Source: Hyphomicrobiales bacterium (lineage in GTDB: Bacteria > Pseudomonadota > Alphaproteobacteria > Rhizobiales > Rhizobiaceae). From it: DNA of 64,000 bases. Both the position numbers and the translations under genes were made by a program. The stretch covers positions 167,926-231,925 of the forward strand of contig UCKU01000002.1 of assembly GCA_900473185.1 (NCBI GenBank), in the 5' to 3' direction. Below, piece after piece: positions 47,289 through 57,674 of the stretch. The notes under the pieces are model-generated. The model did not search any database and had not been told where the DNA came from. It was given only the letters and a program-made list of their open reading frames with translations. Position 1 is the stretch's first letter; each line of letters opens with the position of its first letter.

Positions 47289-50200
47289 TTAGTGGAAATT
47301 GCGCCCGCGCGGCATCACGCTTGCGGTCTCGGCGACATCCCCATCTCTCGCCCTCTCGGGCGATCGCCCATACGCGATCTTTCTGACCAGTTCATCCCTT
47401 GCCAGTGCATCAGCCTTTTTCTGCTGCCGATGATCCTGGGTCGGGCGCAACACTTCATCCGAACGCTCGCTGACGCCAAAGCGTTTCGCCTCACGCTGGA
47501 GAATGCCGAGCAGCGGCGTCATATCCTCGATATGCTCGACGACGGTATGGATGACGCCGCTCTGGCTTTGTAATTTGCCGTAGATTTTCACAAGTCGAGC
47601 ACCCATGACCACTGCGCGGTATCTTTCGAAGGTTTTCTTCCAGACGATGGCATTGGCAACACCGGTCTCGTCCTCCAGCGTCATGAAGATCACACCTTTC
47701 GCGGAACCCGGCTGCTGGCGCACCAGCACCAGCCCCGCGATTATCACTCGCCTCCCATTCGCAACGCGAAGCAGATCGACATTGCGCGTCACACCTGCCT
47801 TGCCTAGCTCCTCGCGCAGGAAGGAAACCGGATGCGCCTTCAGGGACAGCGAAAGGTATCGGTAGTCCTCGATGACCTGCTCTCCCGGCAGCATGTCCGG
47901 CAGCTTTGCAGCAGGCTCGGGCTGGAGGTCGATATGGCGGACCTGTTCAAAGAGCGGCAGCTCCTCGGTTGCGCTTTTCACATCCAGCGCCCGCACCGCC
48001 CAGAGCGCGTCACGTCGTGACAACCCAAGGGATTGAAAGGCATCCGCATCCGCCAACCGCTCGATGACGGATTTCTGCAAACCAGAGCGCAGCCAGAGAT
48101 CACGCACAGAATGGTAACCCTCACCGCGGTTTATGACGAGCTGCTCCATATCTTTAGAGGAAACGCCCTTGATCTGCAGAAGGCCAAGCCGCACAGCATG
48201 GCAAGTCTTGATGATATCCCGCATCTCGCCGTGGCGAAAATCGACACTTGCCCGGTCAAAAACCGCTTCCTCAAGAGTGCACTCCCAATCCGAGCGGTTG
48301 ATATCGGCCGGCAGGATTTTCACGCCGTGCTCGCGCGCATCCCGCACCAGCTGCGCCGGGGCGTAAAAGCCCATCGGTTGCGAATTCAGCATCGCCGCAC
48401 AGAAGACGTCAGGATAATAGGCTTTCAGCCATGAGGAGGCATAGACGAGCAGCGCGAAGGACGCGGCATGGCTTTCCGGAAACCCGTATTCGCCGAAACC
48501 TTTGATCTGGTTGAAGCATTGCTGCGCAAACTCGCGATCGTACTCCTTCTCGACCATCCCATCGATGAACCGCTTTTCGAAATTACCGATCGTGCCGGTC
48601 CTTTTAAAGGTCGCCATCGCCCGTCGGAGCCGGTCTGCCTCGGCAGGCGCAAAGCCCGCCGCAGTGATGGCGATCTGCATAGCCTGTTCCTGAAACAGCG
48701 GAACCCCAAGCGTTCTCTCGAGCACCGTTTCCAGTTCCTTGCTCGGATATTTGATCGGAATGTTGTTTTTGTCGTCTTCGCGACGCTTCAGATAGGGATG
48801 AACCATGTTACCCTGGATCGGTCCGGGTCGGACAATGGCTACTTCGATGACAAGATCATAGAATCTAATAGGCTTAAGACGTGGCAACATACTCATCTGC
48901 GCTCGGCTTTCGATCTGGAAGACACCAAGCGTATCCGCTCGCCACATCATCTTATAAACCGCCTCACCTTCCTTTCCATGCTCCTTATGGCCGAGATCAG
49001 CGAGCGTCTTCTTTACCTCGTAATGTAGCTCAAGCAGCGTGAAAGCCCGTCGCAGGCAGGTGAGCATACCGAGCGCCAGCACGTCCACCTTGAGAATTTC
49101 AACATTGTCGAGATCATCCTTGTCCCACTCGATCATGTAGCGATCCAGCATTGCCGTTTTCATGATCGGCACCACTTCATCAAGCCGGTCTCGCGTGATG
49201 ACGAAACCGCCGACATGCTGTGTGAGGTGACGGGGAAAACCGAGAAGTTCGGAGGCATATTTGAGCACGTTCTGTGTCACCGGATCTTTGATATCAAGAC
49301 CGGCCGCCTTCGCGTCCCGTTCAGAGAGATTATCCTCTGACCAACCCCAAATGAGACTGCTTATCGCAGATTGAACATCCTCCGACAGACCGAAGGCCTT
49401 GGCGACTTCACGGCCAGCCGAACGGGTGCGATAGCTGGTGACAGCAGCCGTCAGACCGGCATGCTCACGGCCATATCTTGCATAAATGGACTGAATAACC
49501 TCTTCCCGCCGTTCATGCTCGAAATCGACATCGATATCCGGCGGCTCGTGACGATCCATCGAGATGAAGCGGTCGAAAAGGAGGGTGCATTTTTCAGGAT
49601 TAACCTCGGTAATCTCAAGGCAGTAACAGACAACCGAATTGGCCGCCGAACCACGCCCCTGACAGAGAACATTGAGCACATAACGGGCATGATGAATGAT
49701 CTTGTGAACCGTCAGGAAATAGGAAGCGTAATTCTTGTCCCCGATGAGCTTCAGCTCGTAGTCGATCTGCTTGGCCACTTTCTCCGGAACGCCATCAGGA
49801 TAACGTATTAGCGCACCTGCTCTCGTCAGCCTTTCAAGAGTTTCCTGCGGCGTTTCGCCCGGATCGTTTTCGGGGGGATAATTGTGTTTCAACTCGTTCA
49901 GCGAAAAGCTCAGCTTCCCGAAGAACAGCTGCGTATTCTCGACGGCATCCGGATAATCCCGGAAGATCCTCGATATTTCACGTGAACCCTTGAGATACCG
50001 CTCTGCATTCGGCGCCAGAAGGAATCCGGCTTCCGATATCTCCACATGCTCACGGATTGCGATCACGATATCCGAAAGCGGCCGGCGCTCAGGGTCATGA
50101 TAGAGTGGCTGATTGGTCGCAATCAGCGGCACCCGGTTGCGGGCGGCAAGCATGGCAAGCACCGCAAAGGACTGCCGATCACGACCGTCGTAGGCTGGCG

Positions 50201-50768
50201 ATAACGCCATGAAGAATGCCTTGCGGAACCGTTTGCGGAACCGCTCCAGATACTCTTCAAACACAGGCTGGCCGGCAGGGTCGTTCACGATGGTCCGATC
50301 AGGGACGAGAGCAAGCATCATCTCGTCGCCCCATTCCATGAACTCCGCTTCCGTCAGGATGCAGGTTCCTTTGACTGATTCTTCCTTCAGATTGCCGGCG
50401 CTGAGAAGGCGACAGAGGTTTGCCCAACCTCTCCGGTTTTGCGGATAAGCAAGGATATCAGGTGTTCCATCGGAAAAGACGAGACGGGCACCCGGCTGAA
50501 CCCGGACAGGATCGAGAATGATCTCTGTTTTTCCCTTCTTCTTCGCCTCGGCTAAAATCGCATCCCTGTTCCTGTATCTCTCTCTGAGCTGCTCTGCCTG
50601 CGCATGGGCTCGCACTACACCGGCAACCGAATTTCGGTCCGCAATGCCGAGGCCGCCGAGCTTCAGGCAGGCGGCCTGCACGACCATCTCTTCAGGCTTC
50701 GAAGCACCTTCGAGGAACGAGAAATTCGTCTTCGCGCCGATCTCGAAAAATGCGGGTTCTGGTCTCAT
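47289..50768 (-). CDS. dnaE2: error-prone DNA polymerase III alpha subunit
   Basis: The damage-inducible translesion polymerase of the ImuA-ImuB-DnaE2 mutasome, 1,159 residues. The N-terminal PHP domain starts [17 protein letters not shown] and lacks the metal-binding histidines of replicative DnaE. The catalytic aspartates are in [15 protein letters not shown] near residue 405. The C-terminus ends early, without the tau-binding region of DnaE1. Its ATG overlaps the imuB stop (ATGA). A parS-like sequence lies within it at 49974-49989. Confidence 0.97.
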   Translation of the reverse strand: MRPEPAFFEIGAKTNFSFLEGASKPEEMVVQAACLKLGGLGIADRNSVAGVVRAHAQAEQLRERYRNRDAILAEAKKKGKTEIILDPVRVQPGARLVFSDGTPDILAYPQNRRGWANLCRLLSAGNLKEESVKGTCILTEAEFMEWGDEMMLALVPDRTIVNDPAGQPVFEEYLERFRKRFRKAFFMALSPAYDGRDRQSFAVLAMLAARNRVPLIATNQPLYHDPERRPLSDIVIAIREHVEISEAGFLLAPNAERYLKGSREISRIFRDYPDAVENTQLFFGKLSFSLNELKHNYPPENDPGETPQETLERLTRAGALIRYPDGVPEKVAKQIDYELKLIGDKNYASYFLTVHKIIHHARYVLNVLCQGRGSAANSVVCYCLEITEVNPEKCTLLFDRFISMDRHEPPDIDVDFEHERREEVIQSIYARYGREHAGLTAAVTSYRTRSAGREVAKAFGLSEDVQSAISSLIWGWSEDNLSERDAKAAGLDIKDPVTQNVLKYASELLGFPRHLTQHVGGFVITRDRLDEVVPIMKTAMLDRYMIEWDKDDLDNVEILKVDVLALGMLTCLRRAFTLLELHYEVKKTLADLGHKEHGKEGEAVYKMMWRADTLGVFQIESRAQMSMLPRLKPIRFYDLVIEVAIVRPGPIQGNMVHPYLKRREDDKNNIPIKYPSKELETVLERTLGVPLFQEQAMQIAITAAGFAPAEADRLRRAMATFKRTGTIGNFEKRFIDGMVEKEYDREFAQQCFNQIKGFGEYGFPESHAASFALLVYASSWLKAYYPDVFCAAMLNSQPMGFYAPAQLVRDAREHGVKILPADINRSDWECTLEEAVFDRASVDFRHGEMRDIIKTCHAVRLGLLQIKGVSSKDMEQLVINRGEGYHSVRDLWLRSGLQKSVIERLADADAFQSLGLSRRDALWAVRALDVKSATEELPLFEQVRHIDLQPEPAAKLPDMLPGEQVIEDYRYLSLSLKAHPVSFLREELGKAGVTRNVDLLRVANGRRVIIAGLVLVRQQPGSAKGVIFMTLEDETGVANAIVWKKTFERYRAVVMGARLVKIYGKLQSQSGVIHTVVEHIEDMTPLLGILQREAKRFGVSERSDEVLRPTQDHRQQKKADALARDELVRKIAYGRSPERARDGDVAETASVMPRGRNFH

Positions 50769-52378
50769 GCAAACACCCCGTGCATGAACCAGCGAGGATC
50801 AGGGTTCTCACCGTAGAGACCCCGGCGATAGATCCAGAAGCGATGTCCGGCCTCATCCTCGATGCGGAAATAGTCTCGCGCTTCGGCATCATCGCCATCG
50901 ATCCACCATTCCATGGCAATCCGTTCAGGGCCTTCGCTCCTCGCCACCTGATGCTGCAGGCGCCGCCAGCGGAAAGTCTGCGGAGCACCATCGGGCACTT
51001 CGGCAAATGCGACCTCGACCGGCTCCGGCGTTGCAAAAAGCCGCAGCGGCCGCTCCTCACGAAAAGGCAGCGCATTGCCCTGCTCCGCTTTCCGCCTTGC
51101 CGGAAGGCGCTCCATTGCCGGTACCGTGATCACGGCGCGCTCCGGCACATGGCTCTCGCGAAGCTGGAAGCTTTGCAGGCAGTCCGCACCAAGCCGGGCC
51201 GCGACACGGTCGACAAAACTCGAAAGCGAGATCTCCCCCTGCCGGTCGCCCTCGAAATCGCCCTGCGCCTCGTTGAATGGGTCATGCCGCAGCACATTCA
51301 GGCGCAGGATCTCGAAGCCATAGCCGGCATCGATATCGTCATAGATGACCTGCAACCGCTCGGAAAACAGCCCGGCAACAAGCTTCGGTTCGCGAAGCGG
51401 CCGGGAGGCACCGACAGAGATGCGGAAAACCCTGCCGTCGACACGAAACAGCACCAGCTCGAATACCCGACCGCCAGCGCCCCGCGCCTCCAGAGACGGT
51501 TTCAGCGACACGGCGATCTGGCTTGTGACGGCAAAAATCTGTTCTTCCGTTCCGATCGGCTCGACCAGACGGCGTTCGGATGAGAGGCTAGCGACAGGAA
51601 GCCGAGGCGAGATCGGTTCTTCCTCACGGCCGAGCGCCTGATCAAGGCGCAGAAGCAGCGTTAGCCCGAAGCGGCGGGTCAGCGGCGCCCGCGGCGCATG
51701 AATGACGTCGCCGACATATTTGAGACCGAGCTTCCTAAGAGCATCGACAGTCTGGCCCTCCAGCCGCAAGGCTGCGACAGGCAGCGGCATCAGCATGCGC
51801 TCTGTCTCCTCATCCTCCACGACGCCGCCCTGCCCGAAGCGGGAGACAGCCCAGGAAAGGCCCGGCGATGAGGAGATCGCACCCCGCGCATCGAGCCCCA
51901 TATGAAAGAGCCGGGACAGGATATCCTTGAGAAGCACCTTCTCACCGCCGAACAGATGGGCGCAGCCGGTAATATCGAGAAACAGCCCATCCTTGCCGTC
52001 GAGCGCCACCATCGGCGTATAGCGGTCGCACCAGTCGGCGATCCCTTCCAGCAGCCGGCGATCGGCTGCTGGATCCTCTTCCACGACATCGAGCGCCGGA
52101 TACATGGCGCGCGCTTCGGCAACGCCCTGTTCTTTCCTCAGCCCCAGCTTCTCGGCGAATTCGTCCAGCGCTGTCAGCCGCATGGCATTGTTGAGCTTGC
52201 CGGAACAGACGATCGGCGGCTTCTCAGGACGCCCTTTCGAACGCCAGGACAGCCCCCATCGCTTGCGGGCGATGCGGTCCGTTGCCAGATGCGGAAAACT
52301 GAGCGCCAGAATGCGCTGACTGTTCGCCTGGAGGACGAGCGAAGCTTGGTTCGTCGACAGGGAGAAATTCGCGTTCAT
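50765..52378 (-). CDS. imuB: ImuB, Y-family polymerase-like mutasome hub
   Basis: A catalytically inactive Y-family homologue, 537 residues, that links ImuA and DnaE2 to the sliding clamp. The conserved N-terminus is [20 protein letters not shown]. The palm motif reads [13 protein letters not shown], without the acidic pair of active Y-family polymerases. The C-terminus ends [16 protein letters not shown] chose ATG 52378 (MNANFSLST); longer frames are shadows of imuA. It overlaps imuA by 155 bases in another frame and dnaE2 by four. Confidence 0.94.
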   Translation of the reverse strand: MNANFSLSTNQASLVLQANSQRILALSFPHLATDRIARKRWGLSWRSKGRPEKPPIVCSGKLNNAMRLTALDEFAEKLGLRKEQGVAEARAMYPALDVVEEDPAADRRLLEGIADWCDRYTPMVALDGKDGLFLDITGCAHLFGGEKVLLKDILSRLFHMGLDARGAISSSPGLSWAVSRFGQGGVVEDEETERMLMPLPVAALRLEGQTVDALRKLGLKYVGDVIHAPRAPLTRRFGLTLLLRLDQALGREEEPISPRLPVASLSSERRLVEPIGTEEQIFAVTSQIAVSLKPSLEARGAGGRVFELVLFRVDGRVFRISVGASRPLREPKLVAGLFSERLQVIYDDIDAGYGFEILRLNVLRHDPFNEAQGDFEGDRQGEISLSSFVDRVAARLGADCLQSFQLRESHVPERAVITVPAMERLPARRKAEQGNALPFREERPLRLFATPEPVEVAFAEVPDGAPQTFRWRRLQHQVARSEGPERIAMEWWIDGDDAEARDYFRIEDEAGHRFWIYRRGLYGENPDPRWFMHGVFA

Positions 52379-53168
52379 GAGGGTTCCACTCCAGAAGAAA
52401 GGAGAGCGGGGCCGGATTACGGCTCTTCTCCAGCGTGAGACGGAAAATCGGATTGCCGATACTGCCGGAAAGTTTTGATCCGTCCGGCAGCGGCCGCAGG
52501 CCCGACGGCGCCGGTTCGACATGCAGGCGGAAGGCGGCACTGCTCGCCTCCTCCTCTCCCGCTTGACGGACAAGAAAGAGTGGCCGGTGGACGGCGCGCG
52601 TCCTGAGGCTGAGCCTGCGACTTTCGGTCAGGCCGAAATGCAGGGGATTGCCGCGCACTTCGAAGACGATGGCCGAGAAGGCAGCACTTTCGATAGCTGC
52701 TTCCGCCAGCCAGAGCGCATCCTCCAGCTTGCGCGGCGCAGCATAGAAAAACCTCTCCGGCTTCAGCCCGAAATCCTTCAGCCCCGGAGCATAGGGGCGA
52801 CCCGCCTCCAGTGTGCCGACGGCATCACCGATCCAGAGCAGCGGCAGCAGCCTGCCGGTATCCTCCTCCTGCTTCTGCAGTCGCGCCGCAATGGCCATCG
52901 CCAGACCGCTTGCCGCCCCTGCATCACCGGAACTCGCCGCGCGGAATTCGGTAATCGCATCGAGCTGAAGGCCGCCTTCCAAGGCGTCATCAAACGGTTC
53001 CACACCGAAAGGCAAGCGTGGCAGAATACGCTCCTGCCGCCTCTCGCGTCCTTCCGCCAGGGCTTCCCGTTCCGCCGCGGCAAGCGCCGGCGCGGGTTTT
53101 CCCTCCAGTCGGGCAATGGTTTCGCGGAGCGCAAAAAGCCGCTCGCGCGCCAGGGCGGTCTGCGCCAT
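52224..53168 (-). CDS. imuA: ImuA, RecA-like mutasome protein
   Basis: The first gene of the SOS mutagenesis cassette, 314 residues. ImuA is a RecA-fold protein without full RecA function. Features are the N-terminal coiled segment, PRLPFGVEPFDDALEGGLQLDAITEF, and RLLPLLWIGDAVGTLEAGRPYAPGL. ATG 53168 opens MAQTALARERL. A LexA box sits 22 bases upstream. The last 50 residues overlap imuB coding sequence in another frame. Confidence 0.93.
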   Translation of the reverse strand: MAQTALARERLFALRETIARLEGKPAPALAAAEREALAEGRERRQERILPRLPFGVEPFDDALEGGLQLDAITEFRAASSGDAGAASGLAMAIAARLQKQEEDTGRLLPLLWIGDAVGTLEAGRPYAPGLKDFGLKPERFFYAAPRKLEDALWLAEAAIESAAFSAIVFEVRGNPLHFGLTESRRLSLRTRAVHRPLFLVRQAGEEEASSAAFRLHVEPAPSGLRPLPDGSKLSGSIGNPIFRLTLEKSRNPAPLSFLLEWNPHEREFLPVDEPSFARPPGEQSAHSGAQFSASGNGPHRPQAMGAVLAFERAS

Positions 53169-53189
53169 GGCGTTCTCTCCATTCGTCTT

Positions 53190-53204
53190 GTTCCTGTTAT
53201 GTTC
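53190..53204 (+). promoter_or_regulatory. LexA (SOS) box of the imuA-imuB-dnaE2 operon
   Basis: GTTC-N7-GTTC (spacer CTGTTAT) is the exact direct-repeat LexA operator of Alphaproteobacteria. It lies 22 bases upstream of the imuA start, where LexA would repress the mutasome until DNA damage. Confidence 0.9.
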
Positions 53205-53330
53205 TTATAGATTCCAGAGCTCTAATGAAGAGTCAATGATCATTTCATAAGAATTTATTCCTGCCTTTGATTCCGCACTCGAAAATCGGCGATAAAGGTT
53301 CTATATGGGCCGGCAAAGGAAGGAATATTC

Positions 53331-53768
53331 ATGGCCCACGTAGACCGGAGCGATGATTGGCGGGACCGCCATGCGCCGACGATCAGCACCTTCGAGTCGC
53401 TGGCAATGGAGGCCTACAGCCATCTGCCGGACGAATTTCGCAAGCTGACGACCAATCTGACCATCGAAATCGAAGACTTCCCCGACGACGAAGTTTTTGA
53501 AGATATGGCGCTGGAAACACCCTTTGACCTGCTCGGCCTTTTCGAGGGCCGTGGCATTTCGGAGCGCTTTACCGTTGAAACCGGCGAGATGCCGAACCGC
53601 ATCCGTCTCTATCGCCGTCCGATCCTCGATTACTGGGCCGAAAACGACGAAACGCTGGGTGATATCATCACCCATGTGCTGATCCATGAGATCGGCCACC
53701 ACTTCGGCCTCAGCGACGATGACATGGAGCGCATCGAGGCGAGCGCCGAAGAGGCGGCAGAGCGTTAA
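53331..53768 (+). CDS. small zincin-type metallopeptidase
   Basis: A 145-residue cytoplasmic protein of the Zincin_1 (PF06262-like) family. The zinc site is HVLIHEIGHHFGLSDDD (HExxH plus extended motif). The N-terminal half has LPDEFRKLTTNLTIEIEDFPDD, typical of this family. The function is unknown; it is not secreted. ATG 53331 has GGAAGGAA upstream. It is convergent with the DUF1737 gene, only two bases apart. Confidence 0.88.
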   Translation: MAHVDRSDDWRDRHAPTISTFESLAMEAYSHLPDEFRKLTTNLTIEIEDFPDDEVFEDMALETPFDLLGLFEGRGISERFTVETGEMPNRIRLYRRPILDYWAENDETLGDIITHVLIHEIGHHFGLSDDDMERIEASAEEAAER

Positions 53769-53770
53769 GC

Positions 53771-53977
53771 TTATTGCTCAGACAGCTTCATGTCCGGGTG
53801 ATAATCCTTGCCCTCGACATCCTTGACGACGGCCTGGCCGCACTGCATCTGGCCGGTCGCAGCGTTGAAGGCATAGGTGGGCGAGCCGGACAGCGACCAG
53901 CCCTTGTTCAGCGCCGCCGTGACCTTATGGCAGAAGGAAGCGTCGTCGGGACCAGTCAGGAAGCGGTAGAGTTTCAT
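53771..53977 (-). CDS. DUF1737 protein
   Basis: A 68-residue protein (MKLYRFLTGPDDASFCHKVT) matching DUF1737, a short domain with an ALNKGWSLSGSPTY core. Family members are of unknown function and are often appended to or adjacent to other enzymes. Its start overlaps the stop of the CitE-like gene, so the two are co-translated. Confidence 0.85.
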   Translation of the reverse strand: MKLYRFLTGPDDASFCHKVTAALNKGWSLSGSPTYAFNAATGQMQCGQAVVKDVEGKDYHPDMKLSEQ

Positions 53978-54882
53978 CAGGCGAGCTTTCTTGCAGAAAT
54001 CAGGTGCGCTTTATGGACCAGAGCTTCGGCCTGGACAAGATGCAGCCGCTCGATCATCCGCCCGTTCGCATTGATCACGTTGAGCCCCTCGGTCGCCGGA
54101 TCGGCGAAAGCGGCAATGATGGCTTCCGCCTCCGCAATCTCCTCCGCGTCAGGCCCGAAATGCGTGTTAGCGGCTGCGATCTGCGCCGGATGGATCAGCA
54201 TCTTGCCGGCAAAACCCATGGCGCGGCCCTGCCCGCATTCGGCATTGAAGCCATCGCCATCCCGAAAATCGTTGAACACGCTGTCGAGCGCATCAAGCCC
54301 GTAAGCCTTCACTGCCAGAATAACCTGCATCAGCCAGGGCACGAGATAGGTCCGCCCCGGCTGCGGCAAGACGCCCGTTTCCTTGCGCAGGTCGTTGAGG
54401 CCGACGACGAGGCAATCGAGCCGCGATCCCGGCGTGCGGCCGGATTCGGCGATCGCTGCGGCATTCAGCACGCCACGCGGCGTCTCGATCATCGCCCAGA
54501 TGCGCAGCTCCTCCAGCGCATAGGCCTCGGCAAGCAGATCGCTGACAGCCATTACATCCTGTGGCTCATCCACCTTTGGAAGCAGAACGGCATCGGGCGA
54601 AAGCGCCTTGACCAGTTCCAGATCCGCCAGCCCGAATCCGGATGACAAAGAATTGATACGGATGATCCTTTCCTTGCCCTCAAGCGGCGGCCCGGCAAAA
54701 AAGGCCTTCAGATTGTCGCGCGCTTCCACCTTCTTCTCGGGCGCGACGGAATCCTCCAGATCGAGAATAACCGCATCGCAATCAAGGGAATGGGTCTTTT
54801 CAAGCGCACGCGCATTGATAGCGGGTACGCTCAGCACCGAGCGGCGCAGACGCAGGGAACGAAGAGGTGGTGTTCGGCTCAT
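53977..54882 (-). CDS. HpcH/HpaI aldolase, CitE-like lyase
   Basis: A 301-residue TIM-barrel lyase of the citrate lyase beta/malyl-CoA family, which cleaves or hydrolyses beta-hydroxyacyl-CoA thioesters. Visible are RRSVLSVPAINARALEKTH, CDAVILDLEDSVAPEKK (metal Glu/Asp), WAMIETPRGVLNA and GKMLIHPAQIAAAN. No citrate lyase alpha or gamma gene is nearby, so a malyl-CoA lyase/thioesterase-like role is more likely than citrate lyase. ATG 54882 lacks a strong ribosome binding site. Confidence 0.85.
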   Translation of the reverse strand: MSRTPPLRSLRLRRSVLSVPAINARALEKTHSLDCDAVILDLEDSVAPEKKVEARDNLKAFFAGPPLEGKERIIRINSLSSGFGLADLELVKALSPDAVLLPKVDEPQDVMAVSDLLAEAYALEELRIWAMIETPRGVLNAAAIAESGRTPGSRLDCLVVGLNDLRKETGVLPQPGRTYLVPWLMQVILAVKAYGLDALDSVFNDFRDGDGFNAECGQGRAMGFAGKMLIHPAQIAAANTHFGPDAEEIAEAEAIIAAFADPATEGLNVINANGRMIERLHLVQAEALVHKAHLISARKLA

Positions 54883-54995
54883 GGACCATTAGTGCCAAGC
54901 TTCGCAAAGCCCGGCAAGACAACAAAAAGCCATGCTTGGCTTGCAGAGAGGAAAAAGAAGGACCACATTCCTTTCCGTAGAAAGGTTTCAAACCA

Positions 54996-55226
54996 ATGCA
55001 GAACATTCGCTCCATCTTCTTCATGCTTGCCGGCGCCACCGTTTTCGTGGCCATGCTGCTTCTCACCTTCTCGGTCACGCTCGCCGTTGGCGGCATCCTG
55101 ACCGTGCTCATGGTCGGCCGCGCCCTTTCGATGAAGATGAAGCCCGCTCCCGTTCGCGCCCGCGCCGATGGTAAGCGCGAGATGCGCATCTGGAACGACG
55201 GCCGCGGCACGATCATCGATCTCTGA
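54996..55226 (+). CDS. small membrane protein
   Basis: A 76-residue protein with a long hydrophobic stretch at about residues 7-45 (two short helices: IFFMLAGATVFVAMLLLTF and VGGILTVLMVG) and a basic, cytoplasmic tail ending RIWNDGRGTIIDL. It is unrecognised as a family, but the coding pattern and the AAAGG upstream of ATG 54996 support it. It stands alone on the plus strand, divergent from the CitE-like gene. Confidence 0.75.
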   Translation: MQNIRSIFFMLAGATVFVAMLLLTFSVTLAVGGILTVLMVGRALSMKMKPAPVRARADGKREMRIWNDGRGTIIDL

Positions 55227-55335
55227 TCATTTTCTCTGAAAATTTCGACCGACATTGTCGGCTCGCGTTCCCATGCTACGTCCTTGAAGCAGCCAGGCAT
55301 TCAGCCGGCACTTCAAAAACGAATGGAGGACGAGC

Positions 55336-55755
55336 ATGGACGCGATGGAGAGCAACCAGACCAAGATGCCGCCGGTCAAGAATGGCCTGCTTCCCTATCT
55401 GACGGTCGATGGCGCGGCAAAGGCTGCGGAATTCTACAAGAAGGCTTTCGGCGCCGAACAGGCCTATATCGTGCCGCCCGACGAAAGTGGCCGCACGATG
55501 CATGTACATCTCTATATCAACGGCAGCTCGCTGATGGTGTCGGATGCCTATCCGGAATACGGCCATCCCTTCAAAGGCCATGAAGGTTTTGCCATCCAGC
55601 TGGTGATCGACAATATCGATTTCTGGTGGGACCGCGCAGTGGCCGCCGGTGCCGAAGTCGTCATGCCGGTCGAACTGATGTTCTGGGGTGACCGTTACGG
55701 CCAGCTTCGTGATCCGTTAGGCGTGCTCTGGGGCTTGAACGCACCGTCCAAATAA
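55336..55755 (+). CDS. VOC family protein (PhnB/glyoxalase-like)
   Basis: A 139-residue vicinal-oxygen-chelate protein. It shows LLPYLTVDGAAKAAEFYKKA, TMHVHLYINGSSLMVSD and the C-terminal WGDRYGQLRDPLGVLWGLN, typical of the PhnB-like group. Ordinary metal ligands are only partly conserved. ATG 55336 has GGAGGACGA upstream; ATG 55345 is an alternative. The function is unknown, since this family includes enzymes and binding proteins. Confidence 0.85.
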   Translation: MDAMESNQTKMPPVKNGLLPYLTVDGAAKAAEFYKKAFGAEQAYIVPPDESGRTMHVHLYINGSSLMVSDAYPEYGHPFKGHEGFAIQLVIDNIDFWWDRAVAAGAEVVMPVELMFWGDRYGQLRDPLGVLWGLNAPSK

Positions 55756-55890
55756 AGGGACACACGCAATCGGCAGGCTGCGCGAAACACCGCGTGGCCT
55801 CCGTCAACGAAAGATTCTTCTTCATTTCGGCGGAAAACTGGAATAGATGCAAAATCAGAAAGTACGTTTTGCTGAAATGGAGCATGGGTC

Positions 55891-56499
55891 ATGGATAAAT
55901 TCGTGAAGCTCACGGGCGTTGCAGCCCCTCTGCCGGTCGTCAACATCGATACCGACATGATCATTCCGAAGGACTATCTGAAGACCATCAAGCGCACAGG
56001 CCTTGGCAAGGGCCTTTTTGCCGAAGCCCGCTACAACGAAGACGGCTCCGAAAACCCTGATTTTGTGCTGAACAAGCCGGCTTACCGCGAGGCAAAGATC
56101 CTGGTTGCCGGTGACAATTTCGGCTGCGGCTCCTCGCGTGAACACGCCCCATGGGCGCTGCTCGATTTCGGCATCCGCTGCGTGATTTCCACCAGCTTCG
56201 CCGACATCTTCTATAACAACTGTTTCAAGAACGGCATCCTGCCGATCAAGGTCAGCCAGGAAGACCTCGATAAGCTGATGGACGACGCCGAGCGCGGCTC
56301 CAACGCTGTTCTGACGGTCGACCTTGAAAACCTCGAAATCACCGGCCCGGATGGCGGCTCGATCAAGTTCGATCTCGACGAATTCAAGCGTCACTGCCTG
56401 CTGAACGGTCTCGACGATATCGGCCTGACCATGGAAAAGGGCAAGGCGATCGACGAGTTCGAAAAGAAGAACACCGCTTCGCACCCTTGGGCTGCCTGA
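55891..56499 (+). CDS. leuD: 3-isopropylmalate dehydratase small subunit
   Basis: With LeuC (not in the window) isomerises 2-isopropylmalate to 3-isopropylmalate in leucine synthesis. The 202-residue protein starts [20 protein letters not shown] and has the conserved [18 protein letters not shown] loop. Its length is normal. A terminator follows, and leuB lies 1.2 kb downstream beyond an opposite-strand gene, so the leu genes are not in one operon. Confidence 0.98.
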   Translation: MDKFVKLTGVAAPLPVVNIDTDMIIPKDYLKTIKRTGLGKGLFAEARYNEDGSENPDFVLNKPAYREAKILVAGDNFGCGSSREHAPWALLDFGIRCVISTSFADIFYNNCFKNGILPIKVSQEDLDKLMDDAERGSNAVLTVDLENLEITGPDGGSIKFDLDEFKRHCLLNGLDDIGLTMEKGKAIDEFEKKNTASHPWAA

Positions 56500-56523
56500 G
56501 CCTCACCAAATTGCTTTTAGATC

Positions 56524-56551
56524 AAGCCGGGCTTTCGCCCGGCTTTTCTTT
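56524..56551 (+). terminator. rho-independent terminator of leuD
   Basis: The stem AAGCCGGGC / GCCCGGCTT with a TTTC loop is followed by TTCTTT. It also faces the convergent dehydratase gene. Confidence 0.85.
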
Positions 56552-56560
56552 GTCCGGATC

Positions 56561-57493
56561 TCAGAGAAACTTCTCTTTCCAGACATCAAGCTTTTCGAGC
56601 GTCACACCGATGCCGCCGCAGACTTCGATGAGTGGATTGTCGAAGCCCGACAGCAGACCGGCGTGCACATCGGCAACGGCAAGTGCGGCACCGCAGGCCG
56701 GTTCGACCAGGATACGCTGCGCATCGGCAAATTTCAGGCAAGCGGCCACGGCCTCGGCATCGCTGACGAGAACGCTTTCGATCGGGTGATGCTTCGGCAG
56801 GTCGAAGACATGGGACGCCACCTGTCGCGCACCGAGCGAGTTGGCAATCGAGGTGATGGCCGGCAACGAAATGCGCTCATTGGCCTTGAGGCTGGCATTG
56901 AAAGAGGCCGCCCCTTCCGTCTCGACGGCGATAACAGGCACATCGGAAAGCCCGTTTCGCTTCAAACCCTCGACGATGCCCGCCAGCAACCCGCCACCGC
57001 CGACGCTGGTGACGACGCAATCGAACTTGGCACCCCTTGCCACCACCTCATCGATCAGCGTCGCATGGCCATCCCACAGGAGCGGATGGTCGAAAGGATG
57101 TACATAGGTCGCCTTGCGGCTTTCGGCGAGTTCGATCGCATGCGCATTGGCTTCATCGAAGACAGAACCATGAACCAGCACATTGGCGCCCGTTGCGACA
57201 ATCGTCCGGCGAACGTCAGGTGCCGTCGTCTCGGGTACGACGATGGTAACAGGCACGCCGAGCGCCCGCCCGGCATAGGCTGCCGCAATGCCGGCATTGC
57301 CGCCGGAGGCGCAGAAGATCTCACGCGCACCATTTTGAACCTCATGCTGGCAAAGCCGGCCGACACCGCGCAGCTTGAAGCTGCCTGAAGGCTGTAGCGC
57401 ATCGAGCTTCAGCCAGAGCGGCTTGCCGCTGGCGCTGAAATCGGGCGCTGTCTGGATCAGAGGAGTGTCGAGATGGAGGGGCGCAAAAGACAT
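56561..57493 (-). CDS. PLP-dependent threonine/serine dehydratase-like enzyme
   Basis: A fold-II PLP enzyme of 310 residues. The Schiff-base lysine is in PSGSFKLRGV, the phosphate-binding loop is SVGGGGLLAG, and the ligand loop SGGNAGIAAAYAG is present. No C-terminal regulatory domain exists, so it resembles catabolic serine/threonine dehydratases rather than IlvA. I chose ATG 57493 (MSFAPLHLDTPLI); the frame extends to 57628 but without family similarity or a clear ribosome binding site. It lies between leuD and leuB on the opposite strand. Confidence 0.87.
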   Translation of the reverse strand: MSFAPLHLDTPLIQTAPDFSASGKPLWLKLDALQPSGSFKLRGVGRLCQHEVQNGAREIFCASGGNAGIAAAYAGRALGVPVTIVVPETTAPDVRRTIVATGANVLVHGSVFDEANAHAIELAESRKATYVHPFDHPLLWDGHATLIDEVVARGAKFDCVVTSVGGGGLLAGIVEGLKRNGLSDVPVIAVETEGAASFNASLKANERISLPAITSIANSLGARQVASHVFDLPKHHPIESVLVSDAEAVAACLKFADAQRILVEPACGAALAVADVHAGLLSGFDNPLIEVCGGIGVTLEKLDVWKEKFL

Positions 57494-57674
57494 GGGAGAA
57501 TATCCAGGGAAAGAAAGGTAAGGCTGTCGTTCTAGCCCGTTTGCAGGCACGGTAGCAACCTTGTCAGACATCACATGACGCGGAGGCAGGCGTACCGATT
57601 CACCCCTTCTCTCGCTTGAAATGCCCATTTCCGGGGTCTAAGAAGCCGCAGCTTGTTTTTCCGCGGAGGGTTTC

